From Musa acuminata AAA Group (Eukaryota; Streptophyta; Magnoliopsida; Zingiberales; Musaceae), in assembly GCF_036884655.1 (NCBI RefSeq), contig NC_088349.1, forward strand, positions 43,986,501 to 44,050,500: DNA of 64,000 nt. Direction: 5' to 3'. The translations under genes and the position numbers were made by a program. Below, piece by piece: positions 1 to 11,122 of this stretch (position 1 is its first letter; every line of letters starts with the position of its first letter). Under the pieces are notes generated by a model. The model worked only from the letters and a program-made list of their open reading frames with translations, did no database searches and was not told the DNA's origin.

Positions 1-105
1 GACGTCAAAATTGTTGACGCAAAAACAAGGACGGGTAGCAACAGTTGCTGCCCTCGATCTGCGTGTGTGCAGCGCAGCCGTAGGCAGGCAGCCCACGGGC
101 AGAGG

Positions 106-267
106 CGCCCGCCGCCGCTGCTCCCGCGGGCGAAACCCCCTACAGGGGCGGTCGCCTGGTGGGACAGCACCGCCGCAGGGCAGCGACGCCCGCCGCCGCT
201 GCTCCCGCAGACGAAGCCCCCCACAGGGGCGGTCGCCCGGTGGGACAGCACCGCCTGCGGAGGCGGC
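106..267 (+). repeat. 81-bp GC-rich tandem duplication
   Basis: A unit beginning CGCCCGCCGCCGCTGCTCCC at 106 recurs at 187, 81 bases later, with a few substitutions and the shared block CAGGGGCGGTCGCC. Because 81 is a multiple of three, open frames run through both copies and look protein-like; this is probably coincidental. Confidence 0.8.
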
Positions 268-1159
268 GGCGCCCGAAGCGGGGCGCCCACCCGTAGCGGC
301 AGCGCCGGCAGCGGGCGTGCCGCCTACAAGCGAGGGCAGTGCCCTCGCCCCGCCGTATAGGCCGCCGCCGGCAGGGTGGCGGCGGCGGTAGCAGCGAAAA
401 GGGGAAAGGGCATTAGGGTTTTCTAGGTAAAAGATAGTTTTGCCCCTCGGAATTTGAGAAATTCCAATTTCTATCTTTTGTCCAAATTACGAAAATACTC
501 CTATGAATTCAGAAATTCCCTATAATGTCCTTGATTTCAGAAAATATTAATTAATTAAAAAAGTTTAGTTGATTATTATTTTTTATCATTATTATCTAGT
601 AGTCCTACATGATGATGATTATTTATACATGTGATGTATGATGTGTGGACGGATGATCATGGACCGTGTGATGTGTGTACCTGTGATTATTATTATTGAG
701 GTCTGCGAACCTCCATTATATTCTCGTTTATTGTCGGGCCTGCGTGCCTATGATTAAGTTGTAATCAAATGAGGAGGCACAGCGGGAGCGTGGATGCGAT
801 AGTGGGACTCACGAGACGGACGATCGTGATAACCGACAAGGACGAAATGGATGATCACAGGGTATGGAGATGCACCGTTGCACACATAAATCTTGATGTG
901 AGTAATTAGGCCTACTGGCTCGGGCCTAATCATATTAGGTTGTGGTCCATGATCATCTGGTGTAATTGCTTATACACATACTAGATATGTATATATATTT
1001 GCATGCGATGTAAATATATATTAAATATGTATATGTGTGACATATCATATTAGGAGACCAAATCATATAAACATCTCTCGATAATATTAAGTCGGTAAAC
1101 GTGAGGCAATTAGATTGACCCACGTGGCCTTCCATCGTTATAAGTAGGAACCGATTCCC

Positions 1160-1470
1160 GGTGTAGGTTGAGTTGGTTGAGTCCCTCGAGACTCACCTAT
1201 ATCACGATTCGCTATCTTGCTAACGACATAGTGATGTCACCGGTGACCTGAGGGCATGGTATACTTAGTCGAGTCCCTCGAGGGTATATCATCAAATCAG
1301 ACTCATCTTGTAATGAAGGTGTTGACTTAACCGAGCATCATGGTTGGTCGAGTCCCTCGAGGCCATGGTGATTCGGAGGCCGAACAGGATGGGAATCACA
1401 AGGAGTTGTGATCGACAAGAGTTGCCTACCTTTTAGGCTTAGTGTGATTGGTCGAGTCCCTCGAGGTTAT
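1160..1470 (+). repeat. Four hairpins with a common GAGTCCCTC head
   Basis: GAGTCCCTCGAG occurs four times (about 1179, 1271, 1350 and 1454), 79-104 bases apart. The core can fold as CGAG-TCC-CTCG or its near equivalent, and each copy is bounded by its own complementary arms that differ between copies: TAGGTTGAGT/ACTCACCTA, TATAC/GTATA, CATGG/CCATG and CTTAGT/ACTAAG. Conserved loops on changing but still pairing arms suggest RNA structure in the leader. Confidence 0.6.
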
Positions 1471-1661
1471 ACTAAGACGCTGATTGGATCCTGATCCCCA
1501 CTAGAAGTCTGCCGGAGACTTCCGTTTCATGTGTTGAGGGTGTCGCGTGACTCGTTAGTAAAATAGTGGGAGCATATTAAGATAGAAGTCCATATCTTGA
1601 TAGTTTATTTCTTGCAAAATCTGCATGTTATTCATTTCTGCTGCATCTTTATTTTCAAAAA

Positions 1662-2488
1662 ATGTCGCTTTCAAATCCCTTACGTGGCATACTTGATGTC
1701 AACTGCTTTACCGGTCCAAATTATACGGATTGGCTCCGTAACTTGAGAATTGTTCTCACAGCGGAGAAAATCGTGTACGTCCTTCATACAGTGATGCCTG
1801 CGCCCGAAGAAGGGGCAAACGAGGATGAGATCGCTCGCTACGTGAAGTATATTGATGACTCCACTCTTGCTCAATACTATATGTTGGGCTCTATGACTCC
1901 TGAGTTACAGAGACAACATGAAAAGATGGATGCCAGATCCATTCTCCTACATGTCCGTAAATTGTTTGAGGAACAGGGAAGGACTCAGCGATATGAGATA
2001 TCTAAGAGCCTCTTCCGCACTAGGATGACTAAGGGGACACCGGTTCAGAACCATGTCCTAAAGATGATTGAGTGGAAAGAGAAACTCACAGGTCTAGGAA
2101 TGGTCCTAGAGGATAACTTGTGTGTGGACATTGTGCTTCAGTCCCTACCAGATTTCTTTTCACAGTTCATAATGAATTTTAATATGAACAAGCTTAAAGT
2201 GACTCTCCCAGAGCTTCTCAATATGTTGAGGGAGGCAGAGAGTACTATCAAGAAAGAGAAGCTAGTTCTCTACACTGGTGAGACCAAAAGGAAAAGGAAA
2301 GCAGAAAGGTCCCTTAAGAAGGGAAAGGGCAAGGTCAAACCAGGTAAAGCAAAGGTTGCTAAGAAAGACCCAGCAAAGGACAAAGGCCAGTGCTTCCACT
2401 GTGGTAAAGATGGGCACTAGAAGAGAAACTGCAAAGAGTACCTTGCAGAAAGGGCGAAACAAAAGCTTGATGAAGCTTCAGGTACATT
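1662..2488 (+). pseudogene. Copia gag (capsid/nucleocapsid), nonsense-broken
   Basis: The frame opens at ATG 1662 and encodes a Copia capsid-like N-terminal part of about 230 residues, then a Lys-rich stretch and a CCHC zinc knuckle of the form [13 protein letters not shown] at 2418-2420 falls inside the knuckle, at the position normally held by Trp; the fourth ligand Cys follows in frame, and the frame runs directly into the protease at 2490. In Copia elements gag and pol are one polyprotein and Gag forms the virus-like particle. The TAG is a single G-to-A change, so the knuckle is lost by nonsense and not by deletion. Confidence 0.85.
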
Positions 2489-2489
2489 C

Positions 2490-5400
2490 ATGATCAGTCT
2501 CCATTTGTCAGACTCTTATGATAATATATGGGTATTGGATACCGGTAGTGCTTATTATATATGCAATTCGTTACAGGTTCTGGCAAGGCCTAAGAGACTA
2601 GAGAGAGGCGAGATGGACCTCAAGATGGGTAATGGAGCAAAAGTTGCTGTAGTAGCCGTTGGCGAGGTCACCCTACATCTGCCTAGTGGAGCTTTTATTG
2701 CATTAGATGCATGTTATTTTGTTCCTTCTATTATCAAAAACATTATCTCCATTTCATGTTTAACAGTTAGTGGATATAAATTTGTTTTTGAGAACAATGG
2801 TCGTTCGATATTATTTGATAATAAGATCATCATGTAAGGAACATTGCATAATGGTTTATTTATATTAGACACCACTCCACATATCATGAATGTAGATGTG
2901 TCCAAAAGGAAACGAGATGAGTTGAACAGTGCATACCTATGGCATTGTAGGCTAGGTCACATCCATGAAAGAAGGATTCAAAAGTTGCTAAATGATGGAT
3001 ATCTAGATCCATTCGACTATGTGTCATATGCAACTTATGAGCATTGCATTCGTGGAAAACTGACCAACTCTCCATTTAGTGGAACTAGAGAGAGAGCCAC
3101 TGAGTTGTTGGAACTCATACATAGTGATGTATGTAGACCCATGTCAACTCATGCCATTGGAGGTTACTCCTACTTCATTACATTTATTGATGATTTCTCA
3201 AGGTATGGATATGTGTACTTAATGAAGTACAAGTCCGAGGCATTTGAGAAATTCAGAGAGTATAAGAATGAGGTGGAGAACCAGACTGGAAAGAGTATCA
3301 AAACTCTTCGATCAAATCAAGGAGGTGAGTACTTAAGTACAGAGTTCACTCAGTTCCTCAAGGACCATGGGATATTATCCCAATGGACACCTCCTTATAC
3401 ACCTCAGCTCAATGGTGTCTCTGAAAGGAGAAATCGTACATTATTAGATATGGTACGGTCCATGATGAGTTTCGTTGACCTACCCATCTCATTCTGGGGA
3501 TATGCCCTAGAAACTGCAGCTTACCTTCTGAACAGAGTTCCAACTAAGTCGGTAGTGTCTACACCATATGAGATATGGAAAGGGAAGAAGTCTGATCTTA
3601 AGGTTGTTAAGATTTGGGGCTGCCCTGCACATGTTAAAAGACAACCCCGATAAGTTAGAATCAAAGACAAAGCGATGCAAATTTGTGGGATACTCCAAGG
3701 AAACTTATGGGTATTATTTCTATCATCTCAAGGACCAAAAGGTCTTTGTAGCTAAGAGAGCAGTGTTCCTTGAGAAGGAACACATTCTTGGCGGAGATAG
3801 TGGGAGAAGGATAGAATTGAGTGAGGTTAGAGAACCAAGCTCAAGCACCACTCTACAGCCCGAGTCTGTTCAGGTACCTAATACACAAGTTTCAACTTTA
3901 CGCAGATCTGATAGAGTATCCCATCCTCTTGAGAGATATGTGGGACATATTAGAGGAGAGGATGCAGAGGATATTGATCCTCAAACCTACGAGGAGGCTA
4001 TTATGAGTATAGACTCCGGGAAGTGGCAAGAAGCCATGAATTCTGAGATGGATTCTATGTACTCCAATAAGGTTTGGAACCTAGTTAATGCGCCCGAAGG
4101 TATTGTACCCATCGGTTGCAAGTGGATCTTTAAGAAAAAGATCGGAGTAGATGGAAAGGTAGAGACCTATAAAGCAAGGCTAGTGGCTAAGGGGTATCGT
4201 CAAGGCAAGGTGTTGACTATGACGAAACCTTCTCACCCGTAGCAATGCTAAAATCCATCAGAATTCTATTGGCTATTGCAGCACACTATGATTATGAGAT
4301 TTGGCAGATTGATGTGAAAACCGCATTTCTCAATGCGAACCTCGAGGAGGAGGTGTATATGATGCAACCTGAGGGATACGTGTCCAAGAACTATCCAGAT
4401 AAGGTGTGTAGGTTACTTAGATCCATTTATGGATTAAAGCAAGCTTCCCGAAGTTGGAACATAAGATTTGATGAGGCAATCAGATCTTATGACTTCATTA
4501 AGAACGAAGATGAGCCTTGTGTATACAGAAAGGTAAGTGGGAGCGCTATCACCTTTTTGGTGTTATATGTGGATGACATCCTGATCATTGGGAATGATGT
4601 AGGAATGCTATCTACAGTAAAGGCTTGGTTATCTAGACACTTCTCCATGAAGGACTTAGGGGAAGCATCCTATATTTTGGGGATTAGAATCTATAGAGAT
4701 TGATCCAAGAGGATGCTTGGCTTGTCCCAGTCCAGGTACATAGAAATCATTGTCAAAAGGTTTGGCATGGAAAATTCCAAGAGAGGTCTCATACCGATGA
4801 GACATGGGATATCGCTTTCTACAAGTATGTCCCCAAAGACTCCAGAAGAAAGGGCGAACATGGATATGATACCTTATGCCTCAGCAATAGGGTCTATCAT
4901 GTATGTCATGCTATGTACTAAGCCTGATATAGCGCATGCTCTGAGTGTCACGAGCAGGTATCAGGCGGATCCAGGCTTAGAGCACTGGAAAGCAGTAAAG
5001 TGTATCCTTAAATACTTGAGAAGGACTAAGGATCTTTTACTAGTATATGGAGGTAATAGCCTTAAGGTTGAAGGCTACACTAACTCAAGTTTTCAGTCTG
5101 ATGTCGATGATAGCAAGTCGAATTCAGGGTATGTGTACACCTTGAATGGAGGAGCAGTGTGATGGAAGAGTTCCAAGCAAGATACCACTGCTGACTCGAC
5201 CACAGAGGCGGAGTACATTACTGCATCAGATGCAGCAAAGGAGGGAGTTTGGGTGAAGAAGTTCATCACAGATTTGGGAGTCGTGCCAGGTAGCGAAGAG
5301 CCGATCTCCCTATATTGCGATAACAACGGGGCGATTGCTCAAGCAAAGGAACCTAGGTCTCATCAAAAATCTAAGCATGTTCTGAGGAGGTTCCACCTTA

Positions 5401-5552
5401 TCAGAGAGATCGTGACCCGAGGAGATGTAGTAGTGGAAAGAGTTCCATCCGAAGATAACATTGCAGATCCACTAACAAAGCCATTGTCTCAAATTTGTTT
5501 TGAGCGTCATAGGGGTCTGATGGGGATCAGACACATAGGTGATTGGCTTTAG
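2490..5552 (+). pseudogene. Copia pol: protease, integrase, RT, RNase H (broken)
   Basis: Domains in order: aspartic protease with DTGS (Asp codon 2538); integrase zinc domain with HCRLGH near 2942; integrase core with its first Asp at 3126 and Glu at 3423; reverse transcriptase with YVDD at 4566-4577; RNase H ending at 5552. Breaks: TAA at 2835, an extra A in an A-run near 3640, a lost base near 4205 that restores the frame, TGA at 4701 (a CpG-type change in an Arg codon) and TGA at 5160. The second integrase catalytic Asp reads Asn (3315-3317), the first Cys of the integrase CX2C pair reads Tyr, and a conserved RNase H Asp reads Asn (5082-5084). Apart from the two cancelling indels it lies in the gag frame, so the whole polyprotein is still recognisable. 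Confidence 0.9.
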
Positions 5553-5566
5553 GTCAAGTGGGAGAT
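5551..5566 (+). promoter_or_regulatory. Polypurine tract of the Copia element
   Basis: A purine-rich stretch (GTGGGAGAT at its 3' end) lies immediately before the LTR start TGTTAG, in the usual place and wording for a plant Copia plus-strand primer. Confidence 0.8.
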
Positions 5567-7065
5567 TGTTAGTCATAGGTGCCTAGCAAGCCAATCACGT
5601 GAGTGATGGCACGTGTGACTTAATATAGAATCTTTTTGCTTATTATATTTTGGCATATATCACTTTATAACTATTGCATAAATGCATACATATATTGTGA
5701 TGTCCTTGGATTTGTGCAATGGGAATCGAATCGTGATGAGATCACGATAGTGAGATCGATTCACCTTTAAACACATATCCTAAACAATCCCGGTCATAGG
5801 TTACTCGAGAGGGATATCGTGATAACCGGACATACTAGTGTGTTGTATACCTGTCCATATGATGGATGCAGCTGGTCTCATAGTTGCTTGTGTAGGGACA
5901 CTAGGGATACAGTACAGGTGCTCATTGGAGAATGAGTTCACTGATTGATCCACTTACGGAATGCTGGATGGTTGATGATGCCTTATTGTCAGACAGCGAT
6001 TCCGTAGTCCTAGTGGTGTATCTGGTCCTTAGACTTGAGACACCAAGGATGTCCTATATGAGTGCTCCACTCTTTGATACCAGACTTATAGGTTCGGCTA
6101 TCTCAAATCTAGTACAGCTGGTCATTGTGAGTGGTAGTCGACATTACGAGGGCTATTGAGTGTCGATAGAGGATTATCCACTCTCGGCGTCATGAGAGGA
6201 ATATCCCATGTGTTCTTGCTCAGACAAATCCCTAGCCAGGGTCATTTGGGTTGAGAGAGAAAGAGTTATCCAAGAGAATCCGATTAGAGCGAGACTCGAG
6301 AAGAAATCGTGTGGGTCTGACAACACCATGCTCGATATACGGTCTCTGGTATATTAGATGGATGAGGGACTATAGGTACACGGTAATTGAGGACAGACAG
6401 GTCCAATGGATTGGATTCCCCTGTATCGTCTGGGGACTACGGCGTAGTGGCCTAGTACGTCCGTAGTCGATGCGTTGAGTGAATTATTACATAAATAATA
6501 ATTCACGGAGTTAGAAGGAGTTCTGACAGGCATGACTCACGGCCAGCTCGATATTGGGCCTAGAGGGTCACACACATATGGTAGGCATTGCGATGAATAG
6601 AGGTTCGGATATGAGATATCCGACAAAGCCCTTGTCTTATTGGATGCAGATCCAATACCCACTAGGGGAGGACCCATTAGGGTTTGACAGGGGACCTCTA
6701 TAAATAGGAGGGATTCATAGCCCCATGGGCTAGAGAGCTTTTATTTGCCTTTTCCTATTCTCCTCTCCATCTCCACCTCAAAGTAGGTCTGGAGTTTTGA
6801 GGAGCGTCATCGCAACCCTGTTATGTGGATTACCGCTAGAGAGGAGGACGCTTGACCTCCTTCACCCTCTCCTAAGGATCTGCAAGGAAACAGGGATATA
6901 CGATCTCCCTAGGTAACACAATCTACTCTATACGCAGTTTCATGTTTCGCGGATTTTTGTGTACCAATCTTCGCACGACGATGAACATCTCTTTGGGAAT
7001 CGGGGATTTTGTTTTTCTTGTTCTTCCGCTGCGCATATGATGTCGCCCCCAAGGATTTCCCAACA
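5567..7065 (+). repeat. 3' LTR of the Copia element
   Basis: About 1.5 kb from TGTTAGTCATAGG to TTCCCAACA, starting right after the polypurine tract and ending in CA. It carries TATAAATA at 6699-6706, a plausible LTR promoter. Open frames inside it (for example 5932-6159) match nothing I know. Related pieces occur at about 19930-21156 (minus), 42795-42983 (plus) and 43185-43505 (minus). Confidence 0.85.
6699..6706 (+). promoter_or_regulatory. TATA box in the Copia LTR
   Basis: TATAAATA followed by a GGAGGG stretch, about 360 bases before the LTR end, in the position expected for the LTR's own promoter. Confidence 0.5.
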
Positions 7066-8642
7066 GTATTGACGTGGAGTCGTAATCTAGCAAGTGCGTT
7101 TGTAGGAGGTAGAATAATGCACAGTTTGTTCAGCAGATCGGAGTAGTCCAAGGGGATGGTGGTCTTCGAAATGAAGAGAGATGTTGCTCCAATGGGATAG
7201 TTATCCAAGAGGGATAAGTCCCATCTCTCCAGAGGGAGAATCATGTGGGACGGACCTCACATGTTGAGGATGAGTACCTCAATAAACAACAACTCCACGA
7301 AGCTCAATGGACTGAGCAAGCGGCGAGGAGTCGTTGCATGATCTTGCTCAAGAGAATGCATTGGTGGATGCATTGCGAGATCAAGTGGGGGAGCGACCCA
7401 AAGCAACACAAATGAATGCACACTTGGAGTTGATATGGAGATCGGACTCAAGGGAGGGCTGACCCATGAAATGGTGGACGCGAGGGCCACCATCAACTCA
7501 ATGCAAAAACGAGGAGCGGAGCAACTTGGGTGTAACTCGGTGAAGTACCCAAGCCGCATGAAGGGAGCCAACATAGAAGATGGAACATGGAGTGGAGACA
7601 TAATGCTTCCTTGGACAGAGGTTAAGGACATGAACTCTTACAGAGGCAAGAGCAGGATCATGTTGTTCCATGGGTCATTCATTCTGATGGAGTAGGCTCA
7701 TCTTGCATGGTGCCAAAGATGAAAGGAGCTTCTGGGCACATGCACCTTATCTCGGAGGAGCATTTGATGGAGGAACTAAGGCGACTCAATTTGCGAAGGC
7801 GAAGTTGGGTTCAGAAGGCCTTAGCACGGGGCAAGAGGGCGCAGAGGCGAATTCTCTTGAAGAATATGCCATAGTGTTGTCATTCAAGTTGCCATGAAGA
7901 AAGCGGTGCACAGCGAAGATTGTGCTAGTAAGGGCAGAGGCCCAGGATCCAAACAATGGTGCACTAATTGTAACGAAGTTGAGGGACTTCGGGAGCTACT
8001 AAGTGATAGACTATCCTAGAGCGGTGCTTCATCTAGGTGTGACCCAAGAGTGGGTGGATAAAGGTCGATTGCCAAAGGAGCGAACAAAATCGAAGGTGGA
8101 AGAGACCCTGCGATGTATTGGCAGAGGCCACACATGGAGGGATTACAATTCGAGTTCATCCCACAAGGATCAGAATGCAATAGAGATGTCACCAAGAGGC
8201 GACATGATGCAGCGGATCATGGTGGAATAGTTCGTGGCAATGCGACACACACGACATAGTCCCGTGAGGGACTAGATCATATGGAGGTATGATCGGGAGC
8301 TATTGGAAGCTCCACTTCGGTGAACAACACGACGACAAGAAGGGCTATGGATTCAAGGAGTGAAGGCCATGGTACCGCAGAGGCGGGTTTTCCGTGCATG
8401 CATCGAATTTTGCATCGGATGAAAACCTTGGTCATCAGCATATGGGGGCTGTGTTCCGCCAAGGGAAAAGTTCGAATGCAAGTACTAGTGAGTACCATGG
8501 GAGGGACTTGATTATACAGTGTTAGGATCGAGAGCACTAAGAGGGGGGGGGGTGAATTAGTGCAGCGGAAATCTTACAGCGATTAAAAACCAAAAGCTGC
8601 GTTCGTTCAATAAAAGCTATTATGATGCAAAAGCTAATTCTC

Positions 8643-8885
8643 AGTTTGTATCTAAGTGCAGTTTGCGTCTAAGCGCAGATTGCGTCTAAGCGCAGTTTGC
8701 GTCTAAACACAGTTTGCGTCTAAGCGCAGTTTGCGTCTAAGCGCAGTTTGCGTCTAAACACAGTTTGCGTCTAAGCGCAGTTTTACGTCTAAGCGCAGTT
8801 TATGTCTAAACTCAGATTTACGTCTAAACGCAGTTTTACGTCTAAACGCAGATTTACGTCTAAACGCAGATTTACGTCTAAACTT
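8643..8885. repeat. 17-bp tandem array in the left SIRE-like LTR
   Basis: Fourteen copies of a unit close to TCTAAGCGCAGTTTGCG, 17-18 bp each. The variants ACA and GCG alternate in a higher-order pattern in the first half; the second half is TTTACG-type. The same array lies in the right LTR at about 14818-15061. Isolated units follow further on (8980-9010, about 9170). Confidence 0.85.
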
Positions 8886-9599
8886 TGAAACTCGTTTGTA
8901 TACTCGCAGAAGGCAGTATGCAGTTGAAATCAAGACGTAAACGTGAACTGAGAACTGATGATTGTGAGAGGAAAGCCGATTTACGTCTAAATGCAGTTTT
9001 ACGTCTAAATGTTGAAACTCGTTCGTAAAATTGTAGAGGACAGTTTGCAGTTATCAATAGGATCAAAATGTAAGTGTAAACTGCAAAGAAACTCTTTCGT
9101 AAAAGCACGGAAGACAGTTCTGCAGAATCAAATGTAAACGTAAACTGTAATGTACGAAAATACGAATTTACGTCTGAATGCAGATTCGGAAGAACAGCAC
9201 TTAGAACTTGTTCGTGAGAGCGCAGAGAGCAGTAGTAATGGAGGAGGTTTGCAGTAATGATAAAGTGCTCAAAAATAAACGCAAACCAGAGATTTAGAGT
9301 GGTTCGGTCAGCCTTGACCTACTCCACTTTTGGCTTCCTCCACCGACGAGGTTGCCGACGTCAACTAGGGGCCTTCCTTCAATAGGCGAAGGCCAAACTT
9401 CCCTTTTACAGTTTCTCTCCTTTTGACAGGCTCAGGAGACAACCTTTACAGACCTTTCTCTCCTCACTTTACAACTGAAAACTTGAAGAACAGAAGGAGG
9501 AGACTTAAAGGCTTTACAACACTTTTGAGCTCTTAGAATCACAGAAAAGATCAAGATTTCGGTGTAGGTCTGTATCTTTTCAGTGCTGAATGGGTGGGG

Positions 9600-9607
9600 T
9601 ATTTATA
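9600..9607 (-). promoter_or_regulatory. TATA box, left SIRE-like LTR
   Basis: TATAAATA on the minus strand, between the GC-rich hairpin block (upstream in element sense) and the CTTTTC/ACAGA-rich downstream part. The matching box in the right LTR, at 15774-15781, would drive the element. Confidence 0.5.
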
Positions 9608-9659
9608 GGCCCCAACCCAATTCAAATTTCGAGCTCAAAACGATCAAATCCCGGAATTC

Positions 9660-10245
9660 CGGGATCAGGCGGTTGCACCTCTTGACTGGAGAGGTGGCAC
9701 CGCCTGGCAGAGCTCGAAGTCTGAGCTCAGGCGGTTGCACCTCTCGACTGGAGAGGTGGCACCGCCTGGCAGAGCTCGAAGACTGAGCTCGGACGGTTCC
9801 ACCTTCTCTGTCAGGGGTGGTTGCACCTTCCTGCCAGAGCTCGAAGACCGAGCTCAGGCGGTGCATCTCCTGACCAGAGAAGTTTCTCTTCTCTGCCAGA
9901 GGTGGTTGCACCTCTCTGCCAGAGGTGGTTGCACCTCTCTGCCAGAGGTGGTTGCACCACTCTGCCAGAGCTCGAAGACCGAGCTCAGGCGGTGCATCTC
10001 CTGTCCAGAGAGGTTGCAGCTCTCTGCTAGAGCTCGAAGACCGAGCTCGGTGGTTGCATCGCCTGCCAGAGCTCGGAACTTGAGCTCTGGCGGTGCTACC
10101 TCTCGACAGAGGAGGTTGCACCGCCCAGTCTCGCTTGGAGACTGAGCCCTGGGCGGTTGCACCTCTTGGCTGGGGCGGTTGCACCGCCCAGTCTCGCTGG
10201 GAGACTTAGCCTGGGCGGTGGCACCTCCCTGCCTGGGCGGTTGCA
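9660..10245. repeat. GC-rich hairpin block in the left LTR
   Basis: Repeated pairs of inverted words such as AGGCGGTTGCACCTCTC and GAGAGGTGGCACCGCCT flank 4-5 base loops, joined by CAGAGCTCGAAGACTGAGCTC. Three 23-bp units (TCTGCCAGAGGTGGTTGCACC type) stand in tandem near 9895-9965. Both strands have long open frames here only because the block is inverted and tandem. It lies on the transcribed side of the LTR promoter. Confidence 0.8.
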
Positions 10246-11108
10246 CCTCCCACAGCTACTTGGGTTCGAATGGGTTGAACCATTCGACCCAACTTGAGTT
10301 CTTCAGGGGCCCAATTGCCCCAGGATTAAGCTAATGGGATCACCTCCCATTTCTAACTTAATCACCGTGCTAACTACGATTAAATCTAAGACAATTTCTG
10401 CAGCTTTGCTTCGGTACGTCAATCGCTTCTTCCGGCGAGTTTCCGGCGAACTTCCGTCGATCATCCGATGAACCCTCGGTGATGCTTCTGCGGACTTCCG
10501 GCAAACTCCTGGACTTTGCGACGATCCACTTGGCGAGTTCCGACGAGCTTCGCTTGGCAAGCTTCTGGACTTCTCGGATCTGTTCCCGCAGAACCTCCGA
10601 CGACCGTCCGTACTTCCGTCGAACTCTCGAACTCCCAACGTGATCATGAACTTGACTCCGGCGCAACTCCTGCTGCTTGTCTATCTTTCATCGTAGTTAA
10701 TCCTGCACACTTAAAACAAAACTTCGATCGAGACAATTAATCCTAAGCAATTAACCAAGTTGTCCGGCATGTCATTGGTCCCTCGACGCTTCGTCTGATT
10801 CTTCGGCGCATCGTCCTCTCCTGCGGCCTATTGCCCAATCGGCCAGTTGACTCCGCAACTCCGATATCCTTGGCACAATACCCGCTCTACTTGGCCCGAT
10901 GCCCGAGTCCATGGCCCGAAGCCTTCTGTCGATACGTCGACCGATCCACCGGCCCGACGTCCAATCTTCTGACATGTTCCTCCGGCACAACATGATTTTC
11001 CTGCTTTAATTGTCTCATCCTGATCAAAGCATCCTGCGTCACTCAAAACGCAGATTAAGTCATAAACATATATCAAGTAGTTTCATCATCAAAATACGAG
11101 ATTCAACA

Positions 11109-11122
11109 ATCTCCCCCTTTTT
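11109..11122 (-). promoter_or_regulatory. Polypurine tract of the SIRE-like element
   Basis: On the minus strand CAAAAAGGGGGAGAT lies directly before the LTR start TGTTGAATC. Similar CCCCCTTT-type tracts recur inside the element near 11180, 11330, 11955 and 12372, like repeated or earlier polypurine tracts. Confidence 0.75.

Larger units (their letters stand above)
1..1661 (+). other. Long untranslated leader of the Copia element
   Basis: No gag-like frame occurs before 1662. The first 400 bases are strongly GC-rich and hold an 81-bp tandem duplication; about 420-1130 is AT-rich; 1160-1470 carries four similar hairpins. The small open frames in the GC-rich part follow the 81-bp (27-codon) repeat and do not resemble a known protein. 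I read this as the 5' untranslated leader between a 5' LTR left of the window and gag. Confidence 0.65.
1..7065 (+). mobile_element. Copia LTR retrotransposon, 5' LTR outside window
   Basis: Order leader, gag, protease, integrase, reverse transcriptase, RNase H, polypurine tract and LTR identifies a Ty1/Copia element on the plus strand. The 3' LTR (TGTTAG at 5567 to CAACA at 7065) has no counterpart before gag, and no initiator-Met tRNA primer site is seen in bases 1-1661, so the 5' LTR should lie left of the window and the leader is at least 1.66 kb. The bases after the LTR (GTATT, 7066-7070) are the expected right target-site copy but cannot be checked. Stops, two single-base indels and replaced catalytic residues show it is dead. 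It sits in the gypsy-type sequence that continues from 7066. I did not assign a Copia lineage. Confidence 0.9.
8520..11108 (-). repeat. 3' LTR of the SIRE-like element (left copy)
   Basis: It runs from TGTTAGGATCG to GATTCAACA on the plus strand. It holds, in plus-strand order, a run of 10 Gs, a 14-unit array of about 17 bp, a TATA box for the minus strand and a GC-rich hairpin block. It matches 14688-17259 throughout. Confidence 0.93.

Noticed and set aside
11..391. 126-codon GC-rich frame at the window start
   Set aside because: It follows an 81-bp tandem repeat in a retroelement leader and resembles no protein.
8643..8885. CRISPR-like array
   Set aside because: Units are contiguous 17-bp tandem copies without spacers, in a plant LTR.
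9603..10246. Open frames of 130-193 codons on both strands (and 15777-16397) that look like Pro/Gly/Arg-rich proteins
   Set aside because: They lie in a GC-rich tandem and inverted block inside the LTRs, exist on both strands and in several frames, and change with 23-bp unit number.
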